NCBI GenBank assembly: GCA_017615275.1
Contig: JAGAAO010000099.1
Location: 62,001-126,000, forward strand
Length of the DNA stretch: 64,000 nucleotides
Direction of reading: 5' to 3'
Source: Butyrivibrio sp.
Lineage (GTDB): Bacteria; Bacillota; Clostridia; Lachnospirales; Lachnospiraceae
Made by a program: the position numbers and the translations under genes. Numbering within the stretch: the first letter of the stretch is position 1; the number at the start of each line of letters is the position of its first letter. Positions 35,270-44,484 of this stretch are shown here, one piece after another. Below the pieces are notes generated by a model, which was given only the letters and a program-made list of their open reading frames with translations, searched no databases and was not told the DNA's origin.

Positions 35270-35881
35270 ATGATAGGAATTATAGATTATGGATTGGGGA
35301 ATCTTGGATCCATTAAGAACATGTTGAAAGTAATAGGAGAGAAATCTGTTATATCTTCTGATGCTGAAGAGCTTGATAAATGTAACAAGCTGATATTGCC
35401 GGGAGTCGGATCATTTGACGCCGGAATGAGCAAGCTAAATGATAGTAAATTGGCTGATTATATTAAGACGGTTACAGAGAAGGAAAAAAAACCAATTCTT
35501 GGAATATGTCTTGGAATGCAACTACTTGGGAAAAGTAGTGAGGAAGGGATATTGCCGGGGCTTGGACTTATTCCGTTTTGCAGCAAAAGGTTTCAGATTG
35601 AGGACAAAAGGTTAAAGGTTCCGCATATGGGGTGGGATATCGTGAAGATAGAAAAGGATATACCGCTTACCCATAACCTTTTGGATAAAAGGCAGCGTTA
35701 CTATTTTGTGCATTCATATCATGCTGTTTGTGAGTCGCAGGAAAATGTGCTCATGACTTGTGATTATGGTTATGATTTTGCTGCAGCTGTTGTAAAAGAT
35801 AATGTAATGGGAGTGCAATTCCATCCTGAGAAGAGCCATAGCTTTGGAATGGCACTACTTACCAATTTTGTAGAAATGTGA
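35270..35881 (+). CDS. hisH: HisH-like glutamine amidotransferase for sugar amidination
   Basis: This 203-residue class I glutaminase has the nucleophile C80 in ILGICLGMQLLGKSS, the oxyanion region VGSFDAGM and the His/Glu pair in GVQFHPEKSH. It releases ammonia from glutamine. In histidine synthesis HisH works with HisF. Here it is flanked by WbpG-like genes and no other his genes, so it most likely serves acetamidino-sugar formation, like WbuY or HisH2. The symbol denotes the family, not a role in histidine synthesis. Confidence 0.9.
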   Translation: MIGIIDYGLGNLGSIKNMLKVIGEKSVISSDAEELDKCNKLILPGVGSFDAGMSKLNDSKLADYIKTVTEKEKKPILGICLGMQLLGKSSEEGILPGLGLIPFCSKRFQIEDKRLKVPHMGWDIVKIEKDIPLTHNLLDKRQRYYFVHSYHAVCESQENVLMTCDYGYDFAAAVVKDNVMGVQFHPEKSHSFGMALLTNFVEM

Positions 35882-35894
35882 ATAAGAGAATAGT

Positions 35895-36671
35895 ATGTAT
35901 AACAGACCTAGAATAATCCCGGTACTTCTTGTTGATGACAGGGATTTGATCAAAACAAAACAATTTAATGAAAGAACATATCTTGGTGATCCTGTAAATG
36001 CTGTCAAGATATTTAATATCAAGGGTGTAGACGAGTTATCTATCTTGGATATCGGAGTTACCAAGAATCATAAAGAGCCGGATTTTCAATTATTAAGTGA
36101 TATTGCGAGTGAGGCATTTATGCCGCTTAGCTATGGCGGTGGAATTAATAATATAGAGCAAGTTAGGAAATTGCTTGCTATAGGCTATGAGAAAGTTGTT
36201 ATGAATACGGCACTCTTTGAGAAACCTGAACTTATACGGGAAGCTGTAAGACTTTACGGTAGTCAGAGTATTGTAGCGTCAATAGATGCAAAAAAAACAG
36301 CAAGTGGCTATGAGTGCATGATAGAAGATGGTGGTCGCAAAACGGGAGTGACACCTGTTGATATGGCAAAAAAAGCGCTCGAACTTGGTGTTGGAGAAAT
36401 AATAATAAACTCGATTGATAATGACGGAATGATGCAGGGATACGATATAGAACTTGTCAGAAGTATAGCGGATTCTGTGGATATTCCGGTTACAGCAATT
36501 GGGGGTGCCGGTGGAATAGACGACCTTAAGAAAGTATTGGATGAAGGTCATGCACATGCGGCAGCAGGTGGAAGTATGTTTGTATTTTACGGAAGACTTC
36601 GTGCGGTTCTTATTACAGCACCAAGAGAAGAAGAGCTTATTAAAAAAGGTATATATGATTCGGAAGGATAA
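35895..36671 (+). CDS. hisF: HisF-like ammonia channel protein (AglZ/HisF2/WbuZ type)
   Basis: This 258-residue TIM barrel follows HisF: RIIPVLLVDDRDLIK, FMPLSYGGGI, VASIDAKK, INSIDNDGMMQGYD and VTAIGGAGGIDD. In true HisF the first strand reads like IIPCLDV and supplies the catalytic aspartate D11. Here that position is leucine (IPVLLVD), while the second acidic residue (SIDAK) is kept. Loss of D11 fits a protein that only channels ammonia to a WbpG-type partner. It lies between the two amidotransferase genes. The symbol denotes the family only. Confidence 0.9.
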   Translation: MYNRPRIIPVLLVDDRDLIKTKQFNERTYLGDPVNAVKIFNIKGVDELSILDIGVTKNHKEPDFQLLSDIASEAFMPLSYGGGINNIEQVRKLLAIGYEKVVMNTALFEKPELIREAVRLYGSQSIVASIDAKKTASGYECMIEDGGRKTGVTPVDMAKKALELGVGEIIINSIDNDGMMQGYDIELVRSIADSVDIPVTAIGGAGGIDDLKKVLDEGHAHAAAGGSMFVFYGRLRAVLITAPREEELIKKGIYDSEG

Positions 36672-36675
36672 TCAC

Positions 36676-37845
36676 ATGAGTGAAGTAGTAATAAAAAGTA
36701 AGTATAACAAGCCTTATCAGATATGCAAATGTTGTGTTATGGATACAACGGATGAAGATATATCATTTGATTCAAATGGCGTTTGCATGAGATGCAATGA
36801 GTATAAAGATAGAATAGAGCCTGAATGGAATCATGGCAAAGGTCACGAAAAGGAGTTGCAGGATCTAATTGATGCTATAAAGAAGAGCGGAGAAGGAAAG
36901 CAGTATGACTGCATTCTTGGTTTGTCAGGAGGACTTGACAGTTCATATATGCTTCATCTTGCTGTGAAAGAGTGGGGACTCAAACCCTTTGTGTTCCATA
37001 TTGATGCAGGATGGAATCTTCCTGTAGCGGAGAAAAATATAAAGAAGCTTACAGATAAGCTTGGAGTGACACTTCATACTGAGAAGATGGACTGGGATGA
37101 GATGCGTGAAATGCAACTTGCATGGTTCAGAACAGGTTTGGAGATGCTAGATGCGCCTCAGGATCATGCATTTATTTCACTTATTGACAAGTACTCATGT
37201 GAGCTTGGAGTTAAGTATATTCTCAATGGATATAACATATGTACTGAGATAATAGCGGATCCGGCATCATGGGAGCGAGGATCCGGCCCTACGGGCGATA
37301 GTACTTATTTAAAAGATGTCATTCGTAAATATTGTAAGATACCGATTAAGAAATATACATTTACTAATGGATTCAAGCATAAATTCTGGATTCCTTATGT
37401 TTTAGGTGTTAAGACACTTAAGCCACTCAATTATGTAGAGTTTACCAAAGAGCAGATGCTGGATACATTGAAGAAAGAATATGATTATGAACCATATTCT
37501 CAGAAGCATTTTGAAGATTTGATAACCAAATTCCTTGAAGGATATTGGCAACCTACAAGATTCGGGCATGACATTAGAAGAGCACAGTTATCCAGCCTTG
37601 TAGTTACAGGGCAGATTACAAGAGATGAGGCGCTTAAGATACTTGAGAAACCTCTGCTTTCTGAAGAGGAAAGTAAAGAGTTGTTTGCTGAAGTTGCTAG
37701 AAAGCTTGAGATATCCGAAGAAGAACTTATGAAATATCATGAGATGCCTGAATGTACGGATAAATTTAAAAGCCAGGAGAAGTTCTATAATCTTGGAATC
37801 AAGCTTTATGAGAAACTTGGACTTGAAAAGAGAATTAGGAAATAA
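36676..37845 (+). CDS. N-acetyl sugar amidotransferase (WbpG-like), second copy
   Basis: ATG 36676 with GGAAGGA eight bases upstream sets the start (389 residues). The longer reading frame from 36541 runs through the HisF gene and is rejected. The zinc-type Cys pairs are C17/C20 and C37/C40. The PP-loop is ILGLSGGLDSSYML, and APQDHAFISLIDKY matches the first copy. The middle region around RGSGPTGDSTYLKD differs strongly from it. Both copies are full length. One may amidinate L-FucNAc and the other the 3-acetamido group of the diamino-uronic acid, sharing one HisH/HisF pair. Confidence 0.92.
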   Translation: MSEVVIKSKYNKPYQICKCCVMDTTDEDISFDSNGVCMRCNEYKDRIEPEWNHGKGHEKELQDLIDAIKKSGEGKQYDCILGLSGGLDSSYMLHLAVKEWGLKPFVFHIDAGWNLPVAEKNIKKLTDKLGVTLHTEKMDWDEMREMQLAWFRTGLEMLDAPQDHAFISLIDKYSCELGVKYILNGYNICTEIIADPASWERGSGPTGDSTYLKDVIRKYCKIPIKKYTFTNGFKHKFWIPYVLGVKTLKPLNYVEFTKEQMLDTLKKEYDYEPYSQKHFEDLITKFLEGYWQPTRFGHDIRRAQLSSLVVTGQITRDEALKILEKPLLSEEESKELFAEVARKLEISEEELMKYHEMPECTDKFKSQEKFYNLGIKLYEKLGLEKRIRK

Positions 37846-37858
37846 GTTAGGAGACAGG

Positions 37859-39058
37859 ATGAGGACATTGTTAATTGATGTCAATTGCAAAGGCAGTAGT
37901 ACAGGTAAGATAGTATATGATCTGTACTCTGCACTCAATTCCGGTTCAGACGTTGTGGGAATTTGCTATGGAAGAGGGGTTCCTGTTAAGGAACCCAATA
38001 TTTTTAAGTTTGGATTGGATTGGGAAACAGCACTTCACGCCGGGCTTTCAAGGATTACCGGATACAATGGTGGTTTCTCTTTTTTTTCCACAAAACGGCT
38101 TATAGATTATATTGAAAAATTCAAACCGGATATTATCCATATTCATGAATTACATGCTTATTTTGTTAATATCAAACCGCTTATTGAGTACATAAAGAAG
38201 AAAAAGATACCTGTAGTTTGGACGTTCCACTGTGAGTATATGTATACAGGAAAATGTGGGTATGCATATGAGTGCGATGGATGGAAAAAAAGTTGTGGTA
38301 ATTGCCCTGCAGTTAGGGAGTACCCTAAGAGCATGTTTTTCGATCATACAAGATATATGTTTAGAAAAAAAAAGAATATACTCAATGGTTTGGATTTTAC
38401 AATAGTTACTCCTTCATCATGGCTGGCAGACAGAGTGAAGCAGTCTTTTCTTAAAGACAGAGTTGTAAACGTGATTCATAATGGTATAGATACTGAATCA
38501 ATTTTTTATCCCAGATCGAAAGCTGAAACAGATACTTTGAAGAGCAGATATATGTTAAACGGGCGAAAAATTGTGCTTGCTGTTGCGCCTAACATTATGG
38601 AAGAGAGAAAAGGTGGCAGGTTGGTTTTGAAAATTGCGGAGAAGATGAAAAATCTGCAATTTGTTTTAGTTGGTTCGGATGAAGATGCAAAATACAGCGA
38701 TAATGTTTTGATGATAAAGAGAACTAAGAATCAAGATGAATTGGCAAAATGGTATTCTTTGGCGAATCTGTTTTTAATATGTAGTAATAAAGAAAATTTT
38801 CCGACTACATGTTTAGAGGCATTGGCGTGTGGAACGCCTATAGTGGGCATTGACGCAGGAGGAACAAAAGAAACAGCGCCAAATCCTTACGGAAGATTTG
38901 TTGGTGCTACGGAAGAGGAATTGCAGAAAGCAATCTCAGAGCAATTGAATCTTGATAATTCGAGTGAAGAAATTCGAAGTGTGGCAGAAAAGCTGTATTC
39001 CAAGCAGGTAATGTGTGAGGCATATAAGAGGCTTTATACGGAAGTCTGCGGATTGTAA
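37859..39058 (+). CDS. Glycosyltransferase family 4 (capsule repeat-unit assembly)
   Basis: TAGGAGA precedes ATG 37859. An in-frame start at 37739 would overlap the previous gene by over 100 bases. The 399-residue GT-B protein has DVNCKGSSTGKIVYDLYSAL (acceptor-side loop), PDIIHIHELHAYF, and VWTFHCEYMYTGKC with several cysteines nearby (GNCPAVREYPKS). It then shows VIHNGIDTESIF, the activation block VLAVAPNIMEERKGG, and ENFPTTCLEALACGTPIVG with the E-x7-E donor motif. It resembles WcaL/WbaZ-like GT4 enzymes. The sugar is unknown. Confidence 0.9.
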   Translation: MRTLLIDVNCKGSSTGKIVYDLYSALNSGSDVVGICYGRGVPVKEPNIFKFGLDWETALHAGLSRITGYNGGFSFFSTKRLIDYIEKFKPDIIHIHELHAYFVNIKPLIEYIKKKKIPVVWTFHCEYMYTGKCGYAYECDGWKKSCGNCPAVREYPKSMFFDHTRYMFRKKKNILNGLDFTIVTPSSWLADRVKQSFLKDRVVNVIHNGIDTESIFYPRSKAETDTLKSRYMLNGRKIVLAVAPNIMEERKGGRLVLKIAEKMKNLQFVLVGSDEDAKYSDNVLMIKRTKNQDELAKWYSLANLFLICSNKENFPTTCLEALACGTPIVGIDAGGTKETAPNPYGRFVGATEEELQKAISEQLNLDNSSEEIRSVAEKLYSKQVMCEAYKRLYTEVCGL

Positions 39059-39085
39059 AAAGTAATTAGTATGGAGAAGTGTTGA

Positions 39086-40216
39086 ATGAAAGTATTACAC
39101 ATTGGAATAGCAAGTCATTTTACTGATAAAATGCTTTATCAGGATAATATCCTGTCAGATTTTAATGCAAAAGCAGGGCATGATGTGACGTATATTAGTG
39201 ATTGCTATTTATATAGAGACGGAGCTTTGACTGAAACTGAAGAGTGCGATTGTGTTCTTGATAATGGAGTCAGGTTGATAAGGGTAAGGTATGACCGAGT
39301 TTTAAATGGTTTTATTACCCGGAAAATTCAGAAGGCAAAAAAAATAGTAGAATTGCTTAATGAAATTAGTCCTGACACAATTTTATACCATGGTGTTTGC
39401 GGCTATGAATTGATGGATGTTGCAAAATATGTAAAAGAGAAAGGAATTCCATTTTATATAGATTCACATGAGAGTTTTCAGAACACTGCAATGACTCCAA
39501 TCTCTAAGTTTGCATATAAATATATACATGGCTTTTTTGTAAGAAAAGCATTGCCTGTTGCAAGGAAGATACTGTATGTTGGCGATGCTGAAAGAGAATA
39601 TCTAGAGGAAATGTATAATATTTCTGATGATATGCTTGAGTATTATCCATTGGGTGGGATTCTTCTTGATGAAGAGAAACAGAAAAAATATAGAAAAAGA
39701 TTTATACAAGACATGCATTTTCCGGAAAATGTAATTGTTTGTACACATTCTGGTAAAATGGATAAAGGAAAAAAAACAGAGGAAGTTATCAAAGCATTTA
39801 GCAAAGTTGATGATAATAGGTTGCGCCTTTTGATTTACGGTAGAATACCGGATGAAATGAAAGATACTTTGTATCCATTAATTGAAGCTGATGAAAGAAT
39901 TAGTTTTCTTGGATGGAAGAACGCGAGCGAACAAGAAGAGATTCTTGGTGCGACAGATATTTATATACAACCGGGGACGTATTCTGCTACTGCACAGATT
40001 GCATTATGTGATGGATGTGCTGTTATTTTGAATCGCGGATATATGCGTGCAATGGAGGATGCGGCTTTTTATGAAGAAGATGCTGAGGGGATTGAGAAAG
40101 TTATAAGGACTATAACTGAAGATGATAATAAATTGCTTATAGCAAAACAAAAATGTGCAGAATTGGCGGCACGAAGATTTGATTATAAAAAAATGTCAGA
40201 CAGGTATTTGAAATGA
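39086..40216 (+). CDS. GT4-like glycosyltransferase
   Basis: This 376-residue GT-B-like protein opens with MKVLHIGIASHFTDKMLYQD. It contains PDTILYHGVCGYELMD, FYIDSHESFQNT, VCTHSGKMDKGKKTEEVIKA (donor-domain start) and YIQPGTYSATAQIALCDGCA in place of the usual E-x7-E site. GGAGA precedes the ATG. It is probably soluble or membrane-associated at the cytoplasmic face. Its last bases overlap the start of the second flippase gene. Confidence 0.82.
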   Translation: MKVLHIGIASHFTDKMLYQDNILSDFNAKAGHDVTYISDCYLYRDGALTETEECDCVLDNGVRLIRVRYDRVLNGFITRKIQKAKKIVELLNEISPDTILYHGVCGYELMDVAKYVKEKGIPFYIDSHESFQNTAMTPISKFAYKYIHGFFVRKALPVARKILYVGDAEREYLEEMYNISDDMLEYYPLGGILLDEEKQKKYRKRFIQDMHFPENVIVCTHSGKMDKGKKTEEVIKAFSKVDDNRLRLLIYGRIPDEMKDTLYPLIEADERISFLGWKNASEQEEILGATDIYIQPGTYSATAQIALCDGCAVILNRGYMRAMEDAAFYEEDAEGIEKVIRTITEDDNKLLIAKQKCAELAARRFDYKKMSDRYLK

Positions 40217-41430
40217 GTCAGTTTAAGATACGGAATATGTCAAAAGATTTTATATTGAATCTGATGGCATCATTTATTACTACAGCAGCATTGCAATTAA
40301 TCATATATCCTAAGCTAAAGATACAATTAGATAGTGTAATATATGGTATTGTTTTGACGATTATAGGGTTGGCCAACACATTTGCTGCGACGATAGGTTC
40401 CAGTCTTAACAATACTCGTTTGTTATTGAACGAGAGTTACGATGACAGTGGATATAAGGGGGATTATTTACCAATCCTCTTAGCGTCAAATTTTATTTCA
40501 GCTATTATTTTATTTGTCTTATTGCAAAAATTTGAAGTTGATTTGATGACAAAGATAATACTGGTTGTTTATATGGTGGCGAATTCCACTAGAACATATG
40601 GAGCTGTTGCATACAGGATTATAATAAATTATACCAAAAATCTGATTTGCAATATTTTGGTTGCTGTAGGGGATTTGCTTGGATTATTTGTGTTGTTTAT
40701 GACAAATAGCACAAAAACTGCATGGCCCATTTGCTTTTTGACAGGTGAATTGTTTGCAATCATATATATTTTTTGTTCTTCTGAGATTTATGCTGAAGGC
40801 TTTAAGAAAACTCCTTTTTTTGTCAGAACTGTAAAAAAAGATATCGTACTTATGATTACAGGCTTGACGGCGAATATTCTATTGTATCTTGATAGAATTT
40901 TTCTTTTACCGATTTTAGGAGGTGAAGCTGTAACAATATATACGGTTGCTTCGATTTTTGGTAAAAGCATAGGGATACTCATGACACCGTTAGCGGGAGT
41001 TTTATTAAGCTACTTTTCGCAAAAAGAATTTAGAATGGATAAAAAAGGCTTCCGTGTGTTTAATTTGGTTAATATTTGTGTCGCTGTTGTCTTTATGATT
41101 GTAAGTCATTTTATTAGTGGTTGGTTTACGGGACTGCTCTATCCGGATGTGATTGCTGATGCAAAAGCATATCTTGATATTGCCAACGCGGCAGCAATTG
41201 TCACAGTTTTAGGAAATATGACATTACCTACTGTTCTTAGATATGCACCTTCATATTGGTTACTGATCATACAATTATCGTATCTTGTGACATATCTGAG
41301 CGGAGGAATACTTGTGGTTGGAAAGTACGGGTTGTTGGGATTTAGTTATGTATCAGTTGCGACTGCGTGTTTGAAAGTTTTGATGCAGCTTTGGGCCGGT
41401 AGAATGTACGTTGGAGATAAAAAACAGTGA
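40213..41430 (+). CDS. Wzx-like flippase, second copy
   Basis: The ATG overlaps the previous stop. The 405-residue protein has about twelve membrane segments, with an N-terminal DFILNLMASFITTAALQLII typical of polysaccharide exporters of the MOP group and a central LTANILLYLDRIFLLPILGG. It is shorter than, and clearly different from, the flippase at 9.6 kb. It should flip the module C repeat unit. Its stop overlaps the polymerase start (GTGA). Confidence 0.85.
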   Translation: MSQFKIRNMSKDFILNLMASFITTAALQLIIYPKLKIQLDSVIYGIVLTIIGLANTFAATIGSSLNNTRLLLNESYDDSGYKGDYLPILLASNFISAIILFVLLQKFEVDLMTKIILVVYMVANSTRTYGAVAYRIIINYTKNLICNILVAVGDLLGLFVLFMTNSTKTAWPICFLTGELFAIIYIFCSSEIYAEGFKKTPFFVRTVKKDIVLMITGLTANILLYLDRIFLLPILGGEAVTIYTVASIFGKSIGILMTPLAGVLLSYFSQKEFRMDKKGFRVFNLVNICVAVVFMIVSHFISGWFTGLLYPDVIADAKAYLDIANAAAIVTVLGNMTLPTVLRYAPSYWLLIIQLSYLVTYLSGGILVVGKYGLLGFSYVSVATACLKVLMQLWAGRMYVGDKKQ

Positions 41431-42758
41431 TATTTAAAAAGAGTATGCAATGGATTAGCAAAATTATGTATAACAAATCAGGTATGTTTTGTTTATTGAA
41501 GATTTGCTATGACTTCATTTATTTGTTTTACATAACAAAAATATATGATTATTCCGGTAGTATTGCTGACGTAAATATTTGGAAACTTGTATTAAGTTGG
41601 ATATTATTACTTCCTTGCCTTGTTCTGTATATCAAGATAAAGGAATGCGATTTGAAATTATGCATGAGTTTGCTTATGACTTTGTCAGTGATTCCTACAT
41701 TAAGTGTATTTTGGATAGGTAACAAATCAATTGTTGCAATGGCAGAGATAACAATTTATTGGATCCTTTTTGAAATCATGATGATCAATTGCTCTAGAAG
41801 AGCATATAGATTGGATCGCGAAAGACCTATGGTCGGTGATAAACTAAACAACAATTATATCATTAGTTTTATTTGGATACTGACGATAATTGCTACAGTA
41901 TATTTTTCTTATAAATATGGAAAATTTCGTATGATGGTTCGCTTTGAAGATGTATATGATTTTAGATTGGATGAATCCAACTATATGAGTACGATTGAAG
42001 GATATTTATTTAGTTGGACATCTTCATTGATCATTCCGCTATGTTTGGCGGTGCATGCAGCAAATAAGAAATGGATAGCTGTCATAGTGGATCTTATACT
42101 TGGAATGATGAGTTATGCTATCTATGGAAATAAATCGATTTTTTTTCAACTGATCGTTGTATTTGGACTTCTTATTCTAAAATACTATAATGTTGAAAAA
42201 AGCACAGGAAATATGGTTTTGGCGTTTTGCCTGATTGCATCGTTGTTGGCTGCTTTCACTGAAGATGTGCTGCATAGAAGGATGCCGATAGCACTTTGCC
42301 AACGAATGTTTTTTATTCCGGCAGAAGCGCATTTTTATTATTTTGATTTTTTTCAGACCAATCCTTTTTTGTTGTTGAGGCAAAGCTTTTTAAGGTTCTT
42401 TTTTAGTGATCCGTTGCCGGATATTGCATCAGTTTTAATCGGCAGTGATATAAAGTATAATTTATCGGGGAATTATAACAATCTTAATAATGGTCTTTTT
42501 TCGGATGCATATCAAAATTTTGGGTTTATAGGAGTTTTGATTTATCCATTTGTTATTGTTTGGTTACTTGATATTTTGTGTAAGAAGATAAGGGATTTTG
42601 ACCCTGTTATAAAGTATAGTTTGATTATTGGATCTATATTATATTTATTAAGCGCATACCTGTTTTCTTGGTTGCTGACAGGTGGATTTTTATTAACACT
42701 GATTTTGGTATACATTTTAAAACATTATGGTAGATATATATACGGAGGTAAGGAATAG
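41427..42758 (+). CDS. Wzy-like polysaccharide polymerase
   Basis: A GTG start overlaps the flippase stop, with GGAGA nine bases upstream. The 443-residue protein has about eleven membrane segments. A large extracellular loop (about residues 290-360) contains AHFYYFDFFQTNPFLLLRQS and NYNNLNNGLFSDAYQNFGF, the kind of loop found in O-antigen and capsule polymerases. It would join repeat units at the outer face. Sequence identity among Wzy proteins is low, so the call depends on topology, the loop motifs and the position after wzx. Confidence 0.8.
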   Translation: MIFKKSMQWISKIMYNKSGMFCLLKICYDFIYLFYITKIYDYSGSIADVNIWKLVLSWILLLPCLVLYIKIKECDLKLCMSLLMTLSVIPTLSVFWIGNKSIVAMAEITIYWILFEIMMINCSRRAYRLDRERPMVGDKLNNNYIISFIWILTIIATVYFSYKYGKFRMMVRFEDVYDFRLDESNYMSTIEGYLFSWTSSLIIPLCLAVHAANKKWIAVIVDLILGMMSYAIYGNKSIFFQLIVVFGLLILKYYNVEKSTGNMVLAFCLIASLLAAFTEDVLHRRMPIALCQRMFFIPAEAHFYYFDFFQTNPFLLLRQSFLRFFFSDPLPDIASVLIGSDIKYNLSGNYNNLNNGLFSDAYQNFGFIGVLIYPFVIVWLLDILCKKIRDFDPVIKYSLIIGSILYLLSAYLFSWLLTGGFLLTLILVYILKHYGRYIYGGKE

Positions 42759-42759
42759 T

Positions 42760-43848
42760 ATGAAGTACGCATTGATTGGTTGTGGAAGAATCAGTCCAAA
42801 TCATATTGAGGCTGCGAAGAACAATAACCTTGAATTTGTGGCAATGTGTGACATTAGTCCGGAGGTAATGAAAGAAAAGTCGGATAAATTTGGATTGCAA
42901 CATGTAAAAAAATATACCGATTATAAAGAAATGCTTAAAGAAGAAAAACCTGAACTTGTAGCAATTGCCACGGAATCAGGTAAACATGCATCTATAGCCC
43001 TTGATTGTATAGAAGCAGGATGTAATCTAATTATTGAAAAACCAATTGCGCTTTCGATTGAAGATGCAGATGCTGTAATTAAGGCAGGTAGAGAAAAAGG
43101 AGTAGTAGTTTGCGCAAATCATCAAAATAGATTTAATAAATCCATTCAGAAGATCAGGGATGCTCTTGAAAGAGGCAGATTCGGAAAAATGTTTTACGGT
43201 ACGGCTCATATAAGATGGTGTCGTGATTATGAATATTATTCAAGAGCAGATTGGAGAGGCACTTGGGAGCAGGATGGTGGTGCTCTTATGAATCAATGTA
43301 TTCATAATATAGATCTTCTCAGATGGATGATGGGAAATGAGATAGATACTGTTATGGGAATGACAGATAAGCTTAATCATGAATATATTGAAGCAGAAGA
43401 TCTGGGAATAGCAATTATCAAATTCAAGAATGGGTCTTATGGTATTGTCGAGGGAACTACAGATATTTATCCCAAAAATTTAGAGGAGACATTATATCTA
43501 TTTGGGCAGAAAGGTACAATTAAAGCGGGAGGTGCATCCGTTAATAAAATAGAGGAATGGAGATTTTCAGATTTGTTGGATGATCCGAATGCTGTAATGG
43601 CTGAGTTTGGAGAGAATCCGCCCAATGTATATGGCTTTGGACATACACCTCTTTATGCAGATGTAATTGATGCCATAAAGAATCATAGAGATCCATATGT
43701 TACAGCCGAAGATGGTAAGAGAGCATTGGAACTTGTACTTGCTATATATAAATCAGCAGCTGAAGGAAAACCGGTAAAGCTACCGCTTACGTCTTGTTCA
43801 ACAATGGATTTCAAAGGAAGATTTGGCGAGAGAAAGAGAATGAGATAG
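42760..43848 (+). CDS. wbpB: Gfo/Idh/MocA oxidoreductase, WbpB/WlbA-like
   Basis: ATG 42760 after GGAGGTAAGG gives 362 residues. An NAD-binding start (MKYALIGCGRISPNHIEAA) is followed by LIIEKPIALSIEDAD (the EKP catalytic region), NHQNRFNKSIQKI, WRGTWEQDGGALMNQCIHN and LLRWMMG. These match WbpB/WlbA, which oxidises C3 of UDP-GlcNAc-uronic acid. With wbpA, wbpE and wbpD next to it, it forms the pathway to UDP-2,3-diacetamido-2,3-dideoxyglucuronic acid. Confidence 0.92.
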   Translation: MKYALIGCGRISPNHIEAAKNNNLEFVAMCDISPEVMKEKSDKFGLQHVKKYTDYKEMLKEEKPELVAIATESGKHASIALDCIEAGCNLIIEKPIALSIEDADAVIKAGREKGVVVCANHQNRFNKSIQKIRDALERGRFGKMFYGTAHIRWCRDYEYYSRADWRGTWEQDGGALMNQCIHNIDLLRWMMGNEIDTVMGMTDKLNHEYIEAEDLGIAIIKFKNGSYGIVEGTTDIYPKNLEETLYLFGQKGTIKAGGASVNKIEEWRFSDLLDDPNAVMAEFGENPPNVYGFGHTPLYADVIDAIKNHRDPYVTAEDGKRALELVLAIYKSAAEGKPVKLPLTSCSTMDFKGRFGERKRMR

Positions 43849-43876
43849 AAATTTAAATGTTTGGAGGTAGACACTG

Positions 43877-44452
43877 TTGGTAAAGGGTGATTTTTTTGTA
43901 CATCCCACTAGCGTTTTGGATGATAATGTTGAAATAGGAGAAGGTACAAAAGTATGGCATTTTAGCCATATTCAGTCAGGAGCGAGGATAGGTAAAAATT
44001 GTTCGTTCGGGCAAAATGTAAATGTCTCAAATAATGTTAAGATAGGCGATGGAGTAAAGGTTCAGAATAATGTTTCAATATATGAAGGGGTAGAATTGGA
44101 AGATTATGTTTTCTGTGGACCAAGTTGTGTTTTTACCAATGATCTTACTCCAAGAGCAAGATATCCAAAGGGACATGAAGGATATAAAAGAACTCTTATC
44201 AAACATGATGCTACACTTGGTGCAAACAGCACGGTGGTTTGTGGGCATACTGTTGGTGAATATGCCCTGATTGCATCCGGAGCGGTGGTTACAAAGAATG
44301 TTGAACCTCATGCAGTTATGGCAGGAGTTCCTGCAAAAAGAATCGGATGGGCATGTGAGTGCGGGCAAATTTTAGATAGTGATTTTTGCTGTAAAGATTG
44401 TGGGAAGCATTATGAGATTAAAGATGGAAAATTGTCTGAATCAAAAATGTGA
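43877..44452 (+). CDS. wbpD: UDP-3-amino-sugar N-acetyltransferase, WbpD/WlbB-like
   Basis: The start is TTG 43877, nine bases after GGAGG (43863-43867). The 191-residue protein is a left-handed beta-helix acetyltransferase with FVHPTSVLDDNVEIGEGTKV, WHFSHIQSGARIGKNCSFG, FCGPSCVFTNDLTPRARYP and IASGAVVTKNVEPHAVMAG. These match WbpD/WlbB, which acetylates the 3-amino group of UDP-GlcNAc(3N)A. The last 40 residues carry CECGQ and CCKDCGKHY, a rubredoxin-like zinc ribbon often seen at the end of this family. Confidence 0.93.
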   Translation: MVKGDFFVHPTSVLDDNVEIGEGTKVWHFSHIQSGARIGKNCSFGQNVNVSNNVKIGDGVKVQNNVSIYEGVELEDYVFCGPSCVFTNDLTPRARYPKGHEGYKRTLIKHDATLGANSTVVCGHTVGEYALIASGAVVTKNVEPHAVMAGVPAKRIGWACECGQILDSDFCCKDCGKHYEIKDGKLSESKM

Positions 44453-44484
44453 TATGTTGTTTGAGTTTATTTGGAGGATTTTTG

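Noticed and set aside
35270..36671. HisH/HisF as part of a histidine operon
   Set aside because: No other his genes are nearby, both flanking genes are WbpG-like, and HisF lacks the first catalytic aspartate.
36541..36675. Upstream extension of the second WbpG-like gene
   Set aside because: This extension runs through the HisF 3' end in another frame. ATG 36676 with GGAAGGA upstream fits the family start.
34116..37845. Duplicate WbpG-like genes as an assembly artefact
   Set aside because: The two proteins differ along their whole length and are separated by intact HisH and HisF genes.
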